The translations under genes were made by a program, and so were the position numbers. A stretch of DNA of 64,000 bases, from contig JABXIM010000034.1 of NCBI GenBank assembly GCA_013373085.1, forward strand, positions 1 to 64,000, given 5' to 3'. The DNA comes from Oceanospirillaceae bacterium (GTDB lineage Bacteria > Pseudomonadota > Gammaproteobacteria > Pseudomonadales > Balneatricaceae). The notes under the pieces were generated by a model. That model was not told where the DNA came from. It ran no database searches and saw only the letters and a list, made by a program, of their open reading frames with translations. Position 1 is the first letter of the stretch. Each line of letters opens with the position of its first letter. Below, in pieces: positions 55,183 to 64,000 of the stretch.

Positions 55183-55976
55183 CTGGCCGCCCCCGGCAGT
55201 ATCCCGGGGGCCCCGCCGCCTTCCCGATACAACTTGAAAACCAGCATCAGAGCCCCGACCGCAGCGACCAGATGCTTGAGACTGTGCCCGCTGATCCAGC
55301 CCGACGCCAGTTCAAATACCGCCTGGTCGTAGCATTCCAGCACCTTGGCCAGGCCATAACAGAACAGTGTTAGCCAAAACCACAGTCTGCCGGGCCCTGC
55401 CCGCACGCACAAAATTATTGGTATCACCAGCATCGGCGCGAACTGAATCAGCAGGTATGGCCTGAGATCGTCGAACCACTGCCAGTACTGAACGCTACCG
55501 AGCGCCAATGGCATCAGCCAGGCAAACAGCTTTAACCCGGCTGGCTCTCCTATCCTGTCGGCCACAACCAGCGAGCAGAAGGCTGCAAAGCACATTGCCA
55601 TCGGAAGCCGATCCCAGAACAGACTGACGTTGTCCGGTTGCAGGTGATACCAGCCGGAGCCGAACCCTACCAGCAAGAGGCCGACAAAGAACGTTCGATA
55701 GATACCCGCTACCGTTACAGATAGTGTGCAACGCACCTTTAGCATTCGAATACCCAATCCGCCGACGAGCAGGAACGCCAGGTTACTGAGTACATTGATG
55801 GCGTTATCGATCCGCATCAGCGTACGGCCATCGGCAAAGGCGTGATATGCCGGGTCCTGGGCCAGCGGTTCGGTCAGTAATAACAAAAGCAGCGCGGCAC
55901 AGGCCCCTAGCCCGATGACCAGCTGTCGACGTGGAAACCTCATAGAGGGCGCGTTTTCTTTCGGGTGAATGTTCAT
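55176..55976 (-). CDS. Alkaline ceramidase-like (CREST superfamily) membrane protein
   Basis: 266 residues with about seven hydrophobic segments. Features of the CREST hydrolases: GSGWYHLQP (His/Ser block), the pair DRLPMAM and SGHSLKHLVAAVG with two late His, the likely zinc ligands. Eukaryotic members are alkaline ceramidases; bacterial ones have unknown lipid or amide substrates. An alternative start is ATG 55942. Convergent with cheW. Confidence 0.75.
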   Translation of the reverse strand: MNIHPKENAPSMRFPRRQLVIGLGACAALLLLLLTEPLAQDPAYHAFADGRTLMRIDNAINVLSNLAFLLVGGLGIRMLKVRCTLSVTVAGIYRTFFVGLLLVGFGSGWYHLQPDNVSLFWDRLPMAMCFAAFCSLVVADRIGEPAGLKLFAWLMPLALGSVQYWQWFDDLRPYLLIQFAPMLVIPIILCVRAGPGRLWFWLTLFCYGLAKVLECYDQAVFELASGWISGHSLKHLVAAVGALMLVFKLYREGGGAPGILPGAASQ

Positions 55977-56234
55977 GCGGCCACCTCTTCAATCTCGGTA
56001 CGCATATCCCAAGGTTGCGCCGGCGGTCGCAAACCGCGCAACCCAAAGCGAACAAGTATCCAGTGAAGCACCTGATGGTATAACCAGGTTATACGATGGC
56101 CAGGCCAGGCACCTGCTTTACCCTAGGGGCTGTTGACGTTTGTAGATGCTTCCTGTTGCACTGCAGAATGTCTCAGACAATGACGCGAACGCCGCACAGG
56201 GTGTGGCTCCCCGTGCCAGTTCGCTGAAGCCGAA

Positions 56235-56654
56235 TTATTCACCCTGAAGTGTCACCACCAGCCGCCGACTGCCGCCGTAGTCGCGGTGCTCGCACAAATA
56301 AATCCCCTGCCAGGTACCCAGGTTGAAGCGCCCATTGGTAATCGGGAGGGTCACGCTGGTGCCCAGCAGGCTGGACTTGAGGTGAGCCGGCATATCGTCC
56401 GGACCCTCGTCGCGATGCCTGTACCAGGGCTCGTTTTCAGGCACGGCACGGTTAAAGTGCCCCTCGAAATCTTCCCGAACGCTGGGGTCGGCGTTCTCGT
56501 TGATCGTCAGCGAAGCGGACGTGTGCTGAATGAAGATATGCGCCAAACCAACGCGCATCGGCCGCACTTCCGGCAGTTGCGAAAGTATTTCATCGGTCAC
56601 GATATGAAAGCCGCGTGCTCGGGCACGCAACCGGATTTCCTTCTGGATCCACAT
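56235..56654 (-). CDS. YjbQ-family protein (UPF0047)
   Basis: 139 residues with the family motif [20 protein letters not shown] and [13 protein letters not shown]. YjbQ members have weak thiamine-phosphate synthase activity in vitro; the true role is open. Monocistronic. Confidence 0.92.
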   Translation of the reverse strand: MWIQKEIRLRARARGFHIVTDEILSQLPEVRPMRVGLAHIFIQHTSASLTINENADPSVREDFEGHFNRAVPENEPWYRHRDEGPDDMPAHLKSSLLGTSVTLPITNGRFNLGTWQGIYLCEHRDYGGSRRLVVTLQGE

Positions 56655-56844
56655 AAACTTACTTCGTTAGCTGTAAAGCAAGAAGCATAACGCCCCTGGA
56701 AGCCGCTGGAAACGGCAGTCGCTTATATCCCCTCGACAGGAGACAGGTAGCCAAATACAGGCTGAAGGGCTAGAGACGAACGACATCAGAACCTGGAAAG
56801 CGAATTCTGCGGGGGTGAGATAAAAACCGAGCAAGAGAAACCGA

Positions 56845-56882
56845 AGGGAAAAACAGGTGCCATATCCGGGGGACATGGCACC
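56845..56882 (-). terminator. Terminator of the H-NS gene
   Basis: On the minus strand GGTGCCAT / ATGGCACC, perfect 8-base arms, followed by TGTTTTTCCC. Lies 9 bases after the hns stop. Confidence 0.85.
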
Positions 56883-56890
56883 GGGTGCGG

Positions 56891-57295
56891 TTACTGCACG
56901 ATCAGGAAGTCTTCCTTTTTAGCGCCCTTTTCGATGCGCTCTTCGAATACCTTGGGCATACGGCCGCGTCCGGACCACTCATGCGGCTGACCATCGGCAT
57001 CGATTAAGCGATATTTCGGCGGAACCTTGCCTTTTTTACCGCCCTTGCCGCCAGTCTGCGCCACGATATCGTCTGTGGACAGTCCCAGTTCAGCCATCTG
57101 TTCCTGAATTTTCTTGATCGCATCGAGACGCTCGGCTTCAGCAGCCTCTTCAGCTTCCTTTTGCGCTACCTTTTCCGCCTTGATTTCGGCCAGATCGGCC
57201 AGCACCTTTTCGAGGTCGGCAACTGTAGCACTTTCCACGGCTTTACGAAGGGAGTTCTTCCGCAGCAATGTCGAAGTAAAGTCGAGTTCACTCAT
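56891..57295 (-). CDS. H-NS family nucleoid protein
   Basis: 134 residues. N-terminal helical, charged dimerisation part (residues ~10-75, e.g. EEAAEAERLDAIKKIQEQMA) and C-terminal DNA-binding part with KYRLIDADGQPHEWSGRGRM-type core, including the GRGRMP loop that reads the AT-rich minor groove. Silences AT-rich and acquired DNA. Its own upstream region (57300-57420) is the most AT-rich piece nearby, fitting autoregulation. Confidence 0.93.
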   Translation of the reverse strand: MSELDFTSTLLRKNSLRKAVESATVADLEKVLADLAEIKAEKVAQKEAEEAAEAERLDAIKKIQEQMAELGLSTDDIVAQTGGKGGKKGKVPPKYRLIDADGQPHEWSGRGRMPKVFEERIEKGAKKEDFLIVQ

Positions 57296-57773
57296 ATTTG
57301 CTCTCTCAGGCTGGTATCAACAGTTCTCAACATGCTTTAACACATGTTTCTAATATAGGTGATTTTTAATGTCACGAATAGAATAACCTAAAAATAATTT
57401 AACGTCATAAAATTATTAACGGGCTGCATACAACTCCCCCTGGCAACCGCCAAACCGGCGTGAACACAACCTTAAGGTTCCGGCAGTGGATATCGTTGCC
57501 TGGCTTTAATCGCCAATGCAGCATCGGCTCGACGTAAAGTATAACCACCGGCCTGCAAGGTTAAGGATCTGATACCTGTACGCACCAAGAGGATTGGGCG
57601 CTAGACGATGTGTGCTTGTAATGGAAAGCTGGAAGACCTGTCGGAGGGATTGCAGTAACGCCGATAATGCAAGGCGCCTGGCTGGAGACGCTTTGCGGAC
57701 TCCGACAATGGCACTACTTCCTGAAACGTCAGTAACTTGAACGTTTCAGGCTACCACAGGACTGCCGGGCGGC
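57296..57773. other. 480-bp region upstream of hns and downstream of yaeQ
   Basis: No gene. Left part is AT-rich and should carry the hns promoter. At 57720-57750 a perfect 10-base inverted repeat CCTGAAACGT / ACGTTTCAGG lies 24 bases beyond the yaeQ stop; no T-run follows on either strand. Confidence 0.6.
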
Positions 57774-58322
57774 TCAGTTGCGGCTGTCCCGGCTCTGCAA
57801 AGTTTCCCACTCCACCTCGACGGTTCCCGAAGGCGCCGAGATATAGGCGGTTCTACCCGTCAAGGTAATGCTGAAGTCCATGGTACGCTCGACCAAACCC
57901 GCCAGAGCGTCAATCTGGTCCCAACGAAAGCGATAGAAATCTGCGTCGAGTCCGGCAAACTTGCTTCGTCCCTGCTCCCACCAGACATCCGACTTCGAAT
58001 TGAAACTATACACCTTTACGTTGCCCGCCCGACGGCTGGCTTTTTTGATTCGATCCGGCGCCGGTTCACCAACTTCGATCCAAAGCGCGATGCTGTCATC
58101 CAGGTTCCTGGCCCAGATATCCGGCTCCTCCGCGGTACTCAGCCCTTTGGTAAACGCCAGACCTTCACAGGCGTTAAGACAAAAAGCCAGTACCCGCGTC
58201 ATCATGCGTTGCGGTGTCTCGGACGGATGCAGCGCCACCGTCAGGTTCAGGCTGTCATAGTGGTCGCGATCCAGGTCGGAGAGCGCCAGCTTGAGTTTAA
58301 AAATGGTCGGTTTCAGTGCCAC
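57774..58322 (-). CDS. yaeQ: YaeQ family protein
   Basis: 182 residues, the usual family length. GTG at 58322 gives VALKPTIFKLKLALSDLDRD, the YaeQ opening; the frame runs further upstream to 58469 but that part matches nothing. Other blocks: YDSLNLTVALHPSETPQRMM, EPDIWARNLD and ELY-type Trp repeats. YaeQ has a PD-(D/E)XK nuclease-like fold; role unknown. Confidence 0.9.
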   Translation of the reverse strand: MALKPTIFKLKLALSDLDRDHYDSLNLTVALHPSETPQRMMTRVLAFCLNACEGLAFTKGLSTAEEPDIWARNLDDSIALWIEVGEPAPDRIKKASRRAGNVKVYSFNSKSDVWWEQGRSKFAGLDADFYRFRWDQIDALAGLVERTMDFSITLTGRTAYISAPSGTVEVEWETLQSRDSRN

Positions 58323-58532
58323 AGTGTATTTACCCTGGATGCCGGGCCCCCGGTATCCTGTTACAAAACTGATAAAGTGCACACATTGTGCAACAGTCGG
58401 CAGTTCGAAACCATAGCGGAGCCTTTCGGTACCGGGAACTGAAGCCGTTGCTTCCCCACTCGTCCTCATGCCCTTACCTATTACAAGGCTATTCGCTGTA
58501 AAACGGAAATTAGCCTTGCAAAGGGCCCGTCG

Positions 58533-59003
58533 CTATTCTGCCTCGCAAAAGTGCCCATGCCGAACACCGCTTAACAGTTCGAGAAAGTCCTGACCCGATA
58601 CCTTGATCAGACTGCGGTGATCACCGGCTTCAAAATAGACGTATGCCAGGCTCGTCAGGGATTCATCCAACAATGTTTCGACATCAAACGCCGGGCCAAT
58701 CGGTGGAATCGCACCGGGCTTGCAATCGGGGAAAAACCCGGAGGAATCCGACTCCGATGCCAGCGTAAGCTCGCGGTCCAGCTCCCTGTTTACCGCATCA
58801 AGCCTTACCCAGCTGTCGCCCGGTATTACGACCATTACGGCTCCGGACTCATCCTGAAGCATCACCGCCTTGGCAATATGTCCCTGGTCAACCTTCGCCG
58901 ACCGTGCGCTCTCCTGGCTTGAACCTGTTTCGGAATGTGTCAGCGTTTCCCAGCCCACGCTTTTTTCCGTCAAATAATGGCTGACCGTGTTCGACATTGT
59001 CAT
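58533..59003 (-). CDS. YbaK/ProX-domain protein (aminoacyl-tRNA deacylase-like)
   Basis: 156 residues. KVDQGHIAKAVMLQDESGAV contains the YbaK-family Lys that binds the misacyl ester, and GAIPPIGPAFDVETLLDESL is the next block. May clear mischarged tRNA. ATG 59003 has AAGGGGACAGGC upstream. Confidence 0.88.
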   Translation of the reverse strand: MTMSNTVSHYLTEKSVGWETLTHSETGSSQESARSAKVDQGHIAKAVMLQDESGAVMVVIPGDSWVRLDAVNRELDRELTLASESDSSGFFPDCKPGAIPPIGPAFDVETLLDESLTSLAYVYFEAGDHRSLIKVSGQDFLELLSGVRHGHFCEAE

Positions 59004-59066
59004 CGCCTGTCCCCTTTTCGGCACTGGATGTTTTGTTTTTTAAACGAGTCGCCCGGAAGCGATGGC

Positions 59067-60392
59067 TTACGCCATTGTCATTTGTTTCACCCGGGCCGCG
59101 AATCCGAGATTAACCCGGCTGTGAGCCTTTAAGGCCAGACGCTCGCTGCTCATCGCCTCGGCCAGATCGCGTAAACCGCCGCGCAACGCCGCTTCGGCGA
59201 GCGTCCAGTCGATAATGTCCCGCTGCGCATGACTGCCGCCGAAACTGTTGGCGATATGACGGGCACCGTGTAAAAGCCGCGCCGCCACGGCATAGTCGCC
59301 ACGCCAAAAGGCGACAAAGCCCTCAACCAGTGGCAGCCCTGTTTTCCAGGCCCAGCAGACAATCTCCGGATGGTCCCCCGCAGCGCCGCGTAATGTATTC
59401 AGAATTCGGTCCACATCGTTATCGCGTCCCGCACCAAGGTAGGCCATGACGGCATGCCAGTCGTTGAACGGATAGAGCCGGCCGTCGGCGTGCTGGTCCC
59501 AGGTATCGGCCAGCTCCTGCCAGCGGTCGCCGACGTCCGTCCCCAGCATCGACAGCCGCCACAAAAGCGCCGACGCATCGACCATATCCAGCGCCACGGT
59601 ACTGCGACCTTCCCTGACCGGACCGTCATAGAGCGCCATGGCTTCCTCTACCTTGCCGAGGTCCAGATGATATAGCGCGTTGTGCCACCAGTTATGAACT
59701 CGGAAGAAGTTGTCGTCGCCGGACCAGTAAGGCTCGCGGGTACTCATCCATCCGATGCCATCCTCCGCCCGCCCCTGCATTTCCATGACATGGGCCACCG
59801 CGTGATGCGCCCAACAGTCCAGCGGCTCGAACGCCACCGCTTCGCGTCCCGCCGCTTCAGCGCGACCATAATCGCCGCACTCCTCGAGTCCGAAGGCCCG
59901 CATACCGAGCACGATCGAATATCCGGGTACAGCAGGCGACCACTTTGGCAAGGCACGATGAATGCGGTCGCGCAGGTCTCGCGCATCGGCGCGATAGAAA
60001 TCGATCAGATGTCCAAGTTGCAGCGCCACCAGATCCAGCGGATAGCGCACGCTGTGGTGATCGAGTTTTAGCGCAGCCTCGGTCCAGTCGCCTTTCAGCA
60101 GTGGAGTCAATGCTGCGGCCAGGGATAATTCGCGCTCGTTGAGCGTCAAGCCCGCAACCCGCTCGAGAATGGTCTCAGCCTCACGGTTGGCCTCCGGCTC
60201 GGTGGCAACGGCATACAGCCATGCTTTCAAAAGCCAGGCCATGGTGAACTCCGTGGCTTTCCCGGTAGCACTGTCGATCAGAGCGATAGGATCGCCCCGG
60301 TAGAGATTAAAGGCTCGAACCGCAGCCTCGTAGTCCTCTATGGCTGCCCCGTTCGCCCCGCTCAATGAATGGCCCTGAAGATCGCATTGCAT
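59067..60392 (-). CDS. TTC38-family tetratricopeptide protein
   Basis: 441 residues, all helical, with TPR-like pairs across its length (e.g. GDYGRAEAAGREAVAFEPLD, CWAHHAVAHVMEMQGRAEDG) and the family's HNWWHNALYHLDLG block. TTC38-like proteins occur from bacteria to humans without a known function. ATG 60392 follows GGGGGAGGG; a start at 60446 is possible but lacks a site. Confidence 0.85.
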   Translation of the reverse strand: MQCDLQGHSLSGANGAAIEDYEAAVRAFNLYRGDPIALIDSATGKATEFTMAWLLKAWLYAVATEPEANREAETILERVAGLTLNERELSLAAALTPLLKGDWTEAALKLDHHSVRYPLDLVALQLGHLIDFYRADARDLRDRIHRALPKWSPAVPGYSIVLGMRAFGLEECGDYGRAEAAGREAVAFEPLDCWAHHAVAHVMEMQGRAEDGIGWMSTREPYWSGDDNFFRVHNWWHNALYHLDLGKVEEAMALYDGPVREGRSTVALDMVDASALLWRLSMLGTDVGDRWQELADTWDQHADGRLYPFNDWHAVMAYLGAGRDNDVDRILNTLRGAAGDHPEIVCWAWKTGLPLVEGFVAFWRGDYAVAARLLHGARHIANSFGGSHAQRDIIDWTLAEAALRGGLRDLAEAMSSERLALKAHSRVNLGFAARVKQMTMA

Positions 60393-60679
60393 GACAAACC
60401 CTCCCCCTTCAAAGCCCTCCCTGGCGGAATTCACCGAATGACACACCTATCGCAAGTCTAGGTCGGATCTACCGCAGCCAGGCCATAGTGTTGCCGCCGT
60501 ATGAAGGCAATTCATTACCAGTGACGACCGATCCACATTCAAGGCATGCATCCGTCAGATTCTGCGGCGTAAGGCGGCATATTTTTCATTTGCATTTCAG
60601 TTAGCCGGAATATAGTGAACTCCGGGTACCAAGCCCGAACCACCCAACGCAGTCCCGAAAATAATTGAAGGAAATAGTT

Positions 60680-60991
60680 ATGAACAAACAGACCACAGCC
60701 GCAGCCCTGGCCCTGGCACTCTCCGCCGGCCTGACGTCCATAGCCGCCCAGGCGGACGAGATGAAGGGAGATATGGCCAAGGGCGATATGGAGAAATGCT
60801 TCGGCGTAGCGATGAAAGGCAAGAATGACTGCAAGGCAGGCGCCGGCACCACCTGCGCAGGTACCGCGAGCCATGACTACCAGGGCAATGCCTGGTCGCT
60901 GGTACCGGCTGGCACCTGCATGGAAACCGAGTCACCGACCTCGCCGACAGGCTTCGGACAACTGGAAGCCTTCGAAGAAAAACAGTCCTGA
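60680..60991 (+). CDS. bufA1: Bufferin precursor (DUF2282, BufA1)
   Basis: 103 residues. Signal peptide [23 protein letters not shown], an acidic Met-rich linker, then the four-Cys DUF2282 core: [14 protein letters not shown] (Cys40, Cys51), TTCAG (Cys59) and VPAGTC (Cys80). Bufferins are exported peptides whose core cysteines are changed to thiooxazoles by an MNIO enzyme and then bind copper (known for this family; copper is inferred here). AAGGAAATAGTT precedes ATG 60680. First gene of a four-gene operon bufA-bufB-bufC-bufD. Confidence 0.9.
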   Translation: MNKQTTAAALALALSAGLTSIAAQADEMKGDMAKGDMEKCFGVAMKGKNDCKAGAGTTCAGTASHDYQGNAWSLVPAGTCMETESPTSPTGFGQLEAFEEKQS

Positions 60992-61021
60992 TCCCAGCAT
61001 CACACTGCCGGAGCGCCTGCG

Positions 61022-61915
61022 ATGACGATTCATCTCTCCCCCTCGTATTTGTCACCTGGCGTTTCCGGCCACACCGCGCTGCCCGCTCGGGCGGGCATCA
61101 GCCTGAAACCGGAACATTTCCGCGCCATCGTCGAAACCCGCCCGGACGTCGGCTTTTTCGAAGTCCATGCCGAGAACTACCTGGTCGACGGAGGCCCCTA
61201 TCATCATTACCTGCGCCGTATTCGCGACGACTATCCACTGTCGGTGCACGGTGTCGGCATGAATATCGGCGGCGAATGCGAGCTCGATATCGGCCACCTG
61301 GAGCGCGTCGCCAGGCTGCTGGAGCGTTACCAGCCGGAATCCTTTTCCGAGCACCTGGCCTGGTCCTCACACGGTGGCGTTTTTCTCAATGACCTGCTGC
61401 CTCTTGCGTATGACCAGGCCACGCTGGATAGAGTCTGCGACCATATCGATCAGGTTCAGAACCGGCTGAAGCGGCGGATTCTGCTGGAAAATCCGTCCAC
61501 CTATGTGGAGTTCGAACAGGCGACCATGACGGAAACCGACTTTATCGCCGCAGTGATTGCGCGCAGCGGCTGCGGGCTGCTGCTGGACGTGAACAACATC
61601 TACGTTACCTGTACCAATCACCACCTCGATCCCCAGGCCTACCTGCAGTCGCTACCGGCGACGAGCGTCGGTGAGATCCATCTTGCCGGCTTCGCCCGCG
61701 AGCAGGACGCAGCCGGCGCGCCGCTTCTCATCGACAGTCATGACGCCCCGGTCGCCGAAGCTGTCTGGACGCTGTACCAAACCGCACTGGAGCACTGCGG
61801 CGCCGTACCGACGCTGATCGAACGCGACGGCAACATTCCGCCACTGCCGGTACTTCACGCCGAGGCAAAGCAGGCCGAGAAGCTGCTGCAAGCCCAAACG
61901 GAGAACCATGCATGA
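61022..61915 (+). CDS. bufB: MNIO-family peptide-modifying enzyme (DUF692, BufB)
   Basis: 297 residues, TIM-barrel multinuclear non-heme iron oxidase. Metal-ligand pattern: [66 protein letters not shown] and EIHLAGFA...DSHD. Expected to oxidise Cys side chains in BufA1. Starts 30 bases after the precursor gene and overlaps bufC by 4 bases. Confidence 0.94.
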   Translation: MTIHLSPSYLSPGVSGHTALPARAGISLKPEHFRAIVETRPDVGFFEVHAENYLVDGGPYHHYLRRIRDDYPLSVHGVGMNIGGECELDIGHLERVARLLERYQPESFSEHLAWSSHGGVFLNDLLPLAYDQATLDRVCDHIDQVQNRLKRRILLENPSTYVEFEQATMTETDFIAAVIARSGCGLLLDVNNIYVTCTNHHLDPQAYLQSLPATSVGEIHLAGFAREQDAAGAPLLIDSHDAPVAEAVWTLYQTALEHCGAVPTLIERDGNIPPLPVLHAEAKQAEKLLQAQTENHA

Positions 61916-62688
61916 ACCAGCAGTCGGACTTTACCGCAGCGCTGTTCGATCCTAACACCAGCGTATCTGCAGCACTCAAAACCTGGAACGGCTCCGACCC
62001 GGCAAGACGTTTCGACGTCTACCGCAACAACGTGCTGAGTGCGCTGATCGAGGCATTGGCCGATACCTTTCCGGTGACGCAGCAACTGGTCGGCAAGCGT
62101 TTCTTTCGCGCCATGGCTCGGGCATTCGCCGGCGCCCATCCCCCTCGTTCACCAGTCATGAGCGACTACGGCGACGCCTTTCCCGCCTTTATCGAACGCT
62201 TCTCCCCCGCCGGCTCCGTTCCCTACCTGGCAGACGTGGCACGGCTCGAGTACTTCAGAGTTCGGGCCTACCACGCCCCCGACGCCGACCCGCTCGATGC
62301 CAAGGCACTGGCAAGTCACCTTGCCGACAGCGAGCGATTACCCATGTTACGCGCAAGCCTCCACCCATCCGCTACCCTGCTGCAGTCCCGCTTTGCCGCC
62401 ATATCGATCTGGGCGGCTCATCAGGGCAATGGGGAACTCGCGCATATCGATATCCGGCAGCCGGAACAGGCGCTGGTCATCAGACCAGCCCTGGCAGTCG
62501 ATGTGGTACCGCTCGATAGCGGCAGCTGGCACTTTGCCGCCGCACTGCAACGGGGAGAAAACCTCGGAGCGGCTCTCGAATCGGTAACGGCAACCGTCGC
62601 GCGCTTCGACCCCGTCGCCAGCCTTGGCAGACTGATACAGGCCGGATTGATCACGTCACTTCAACCTGCACCGGAGTGCCAGAGATGA
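61912..62688 (+). CDS. bufC: DUF2063 partner protein (BufC)
   Basis: 258 residues. The N-terminal ~90 residues are the DUF2063 domain: [20 protein letters not shown] and [20 protein letters not shown]; the C-terminal half resembles the RiPP recognition part found in MNIO partners. It guides the precursor to BufB. ATG overlaps bufB (ATGA), and its stop overlaps bufD in the same way. Confidence 0.93.
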   Translation: MNQQSDFTAALFDPNTSVSAALKTWNGSDPARRFDVYRNNVLSALIEALADTFPVTQQLVGKRFFRAMARAFAGAHPPRSPVMSDYGDAFPAFIERFSPAGSVPYLADVARLEYFRVRAYHAPDADPLDAKALASHLADSERLPMLRASLHPSATLLQSRFAAISIWAAHQGNGELAHIDIRQPEQALVIRPALAVDVVPLDSGSWHFAAALQRGENLGAALESVTATVARFDPVASLGRLIQAGLITSLQPAPECQR

Positions 62689-63221
62689 ATAATGCACAGC
62701 ACCTTTCCGCAACCGTTCCCGCGTCCGGGAATATGCTGGTGCGCGGCACAGCGTTCGCCACCTCGCTGCTGGCGCGGATTCCGGAGTCCCTGATCGCGTT
62801 GCTGGGCCGATTCTCCATCGCCGCGATCTTCTGGAAATCCGGCCAGACGAAATTAGAAGGCCTTGCTATCGACATTGTCAGCGGCGAATTCCAGTTGGGG
62901 TTTCCAACGCTCGCAAACTCGACTCTGTTTCTGTTTCGCGAAGAATACCGCCTGCCGCTGCTGCCGCCTGAGCTGGCCGCCATCATGGCCGCCAGCGCCG
63001 AGCATCTGTTCCCGTTGCTTCTGTTGCTGGGATTTGCCACACGCTTTTCAGCGCTGGCATTGCTGTTGATGACCCTGGTGATCCAGATCTTCGTCTATCC
63101 CGATGCCTACCCGACACACGGCGTCTGGGCCACGGTACTGCTCTGCCTGATGGTCAGGGGACCGGGCAAGGTCTCCATTGATCACTGGATCGCCCGCAGG
63201 ATGGCGGGCGCAGCGACATGA
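62685..63221 (+). CDS. bufD: DoxX-family membrane protein (BufD)
   Basis: 178 residues with four helices; ALLGRFSIAAIFWKSGQTKL starts the DoxX domain, and LLGFATRFSALALLLMTLVI is helix 3. Typical last gene of bufferin operons; role in export, redox or metal handling is not known. ATG 62685 overlaps the bufC stop; a GTG at 62676 is also in frame. Confidence 0.92.
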   Translation: MNNAQHLSATVPASGNMLVRGTAFATSLLARIPESLIALLGRFSIAAIFWKSGQTKLEGLAIDIVSGEFQLGFPTLANSTLFLFREEYRLPLLPPELAAIMAASAEHLFPLLLLLGFATRFSALALLLMTLVIQIFVYPDAYPTHGVWATVLLCLMVRGPGKVSIDHWIARRMAGAAT

Positions 63222-63257
63222 GCAGGCGCAGGCTCGCTGCAGATGATAGCGACCCAT

Positions 63258-63921
63258 TCAGCCTGCCTGGCGCTCCAGAACGACCAGTCGGTAGAGCGTC
63301 AGCGCCACGAAGAACAGCAGGATAAGCCCCGCGACGTACAGAAACAGCCGCTGCTCCTGGGCCCGTATGCGGGCTTCGATATCGTCCAGCAGCCGTGCCG
63401 AAGCGCCACCGGTCGCAAGCGCCTCCAGGTTGCCTGTCAGCAGGTTGAGCTCGACCGCGGCGCGCGAGATATTGCCGAGGATGATGTCGAAGGACTCCAG
63501 ACCGGACGGTTCGCCCGGCGCCCTGGCCGGCCCGGGCTTATCCGATCCAAAGAGTTTTTCCAGCGACTGCGCAGTATCGCGCAACACCGTGGGACTGCTC
63601 GATACTGCGCAGCAGGGTCGAGGGGTCGGATTCCTGACCGATGATCTGATCGGTAGCCTCGGCGACACGCTCCATATAGCGGTCGGCGTAGGACAAGAGC
63701 TCGTTCTGAAGTTCGATGGGCGTGAGGTCGCCCCACTCGGGCGCCAGTGCCTGGATATCGGCGCCGCTCCGATCCTCGCTGACCACACCCGCGCGGTTCG
63801 CGCGGTTGAAGCGGTCCTCGGTGATCATGATGCAACCGCTCAGCAGCAGAGCCCAAAGCACACCGACCGAGCGCAGCGTTTTGGTGATCCTGGCTCCGTT
63901 TTGCACCGCGCTGGCCCCCAT
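63258..63921 (-). pseudogene. Lipoprotein/membrane-anchored protein gene with a frameshift
   Basis: Two overlapping frames make one protein. From ATG 63921 the first (to about 63595) has a lipobox (WALLLSGCIM) and a globular start (DLTPIELQNELLSYADRYME, DQIIGQESDPSTLLRSIEQS). The second picks up SPTVLRDTAQSLEKLFGSD and ends with a C-terminal helix QRLFLYVAGLILLFFVALTL before a basic tail. The switch point lies inside a perfect 13-base inverted repeat (63567-63612). Could be a mutated gene, a sequencing error at a hairpin or a programmed shift. Family unknown. Confidence 0.6.
63567..63612. repeat. Perfect 13-bp inverted repeat at the frameshift
   Basis: CTGCGCAGTATCG at 63567-63579 and CGATACTGCGCAG at 63600-63612, separated by 20 bases. 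It would form a stable hairpin in DNA or mRNA inside the coding region. Confidence 0.95.
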
Positions 63922-64000
63922 GTCTTAACGCACCGGCGGCCTGCCGTCGGCTCCATGCCAATTGACGATACCCATCCAAGCGCAGAACAGAGTAAGGAAC

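Noticed and set aside
63437-63979. 180-codon minus-strand frame overlapping the frameshifted gene
   Set aside because: Arg/Gly-rich third frame with no signal peptide; the two-frame lipoprotein reading fits better.

Overview
The window reads as a chromosomal segment of a free-living, GC-rich gammaproteobacterium. This is inferred from the tusDCB/tusE sulfur relay, an H-NS-type nucleoid protein, a Pseudomonas-style HutC operator system, a RhlB-independent set of housekeeping genes (selD, upp, mtnN, truC, dsbD) and a Fur-like control region; a marine Oceanospirillales/Pseudomonadales-type lineage is plausible but not proven. I see no insertion sequence, prophage, CRISPR array or rRNA. One tRNA (Ser, anticodon CGA) is present.

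Layout. 1-5.3 kb: histidine utilisation (hutU partial, hutG, hutI), a YjiH/Gate-type membrane protein and the repressor gene hutC, tied together by four copies of a TGTATATACA-like operator. 5.4-6.3 kb: a phasin-like protein with a repetitive tail. 7.3-9.9 kb: a tridomain adenylation / carrier protein / membrane acyltransferase protein. 9.9-15.2 kb: a selenium cassette on the minus strand (selD, selU, then a three-gene phosphonate-type ABC transporter that fits the putative selenate family). 15.4-21.2 kb: a VOC-gene remnant, a GST, a lipoprotein/DUF3047 pair, a GNAT enzyme, an orphan GspF-like protein, a two-copy surface-antigen protein and a histidine phosphatase. 21.6-24.8 kb: URC1-URC4-upp, the core of the non-Rut, non-reductive uracil catabolism route. 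25.4-35 kb: flavoprotein, double CDGSH protein, RbgA-like GTPase, EAL-HDOD signalling protein, MaoC hydratase, isochorismatase-like hydrolase, acetoacetyl-CoA synthetase, DsbD. 35.5-41.2 kb: DAHP synthase, then an iron/metallophore-type ABC importer with an MFS gene, read divergently from its binding-protein gene across a region with a perfect AAGTGATAAT inverted repeat. 41.5-49 kb: a dehydrogenase, a TlpA thioredoxin and a peptide ABC transporter with fused ATPase. 49.2-55.2 kb: mtnN, truC, tRNA-Ser, a YccA/BAX-inhibitor protein, tusDCB-tusE, glxR, an internally deleted hyi remnant and cheW. 55.2-60.4 kb: ceramidase-like membrane protein, yjbQ, hns, yaeQ, ybaK-like, TTC38-like. 60.7-63.2 kb: a complete bufferin-type operon (DUF2282 precursor, MNIO/DUF692 enzyme, DUF2063 partner, DoxX protein), the strongest candidate for an unusual system here. 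The window ends in a lipoprotein/membrane gene broken by a frameshift exactly at a perfect 13-bp inverted repeat.

How it fits together: the segment is rich in nitrogen scavenging (histidine, uracil), trace-element handling (selenium, iron, probably copper through the bufferin), thiol/sulfur chemistry (DsbD, TlpA, Tus) and storage/acyl metabolism (phasin, MaoC, AACS). The most informative observations are the bufferin operon, the URC operon, the A-PCP-acyltransferase protein, the selenium cassette, the hyi in-frame deletion and the hairpin-associated frameshift. All functions are read from sequence motifs and family knowledge; no searches were run.
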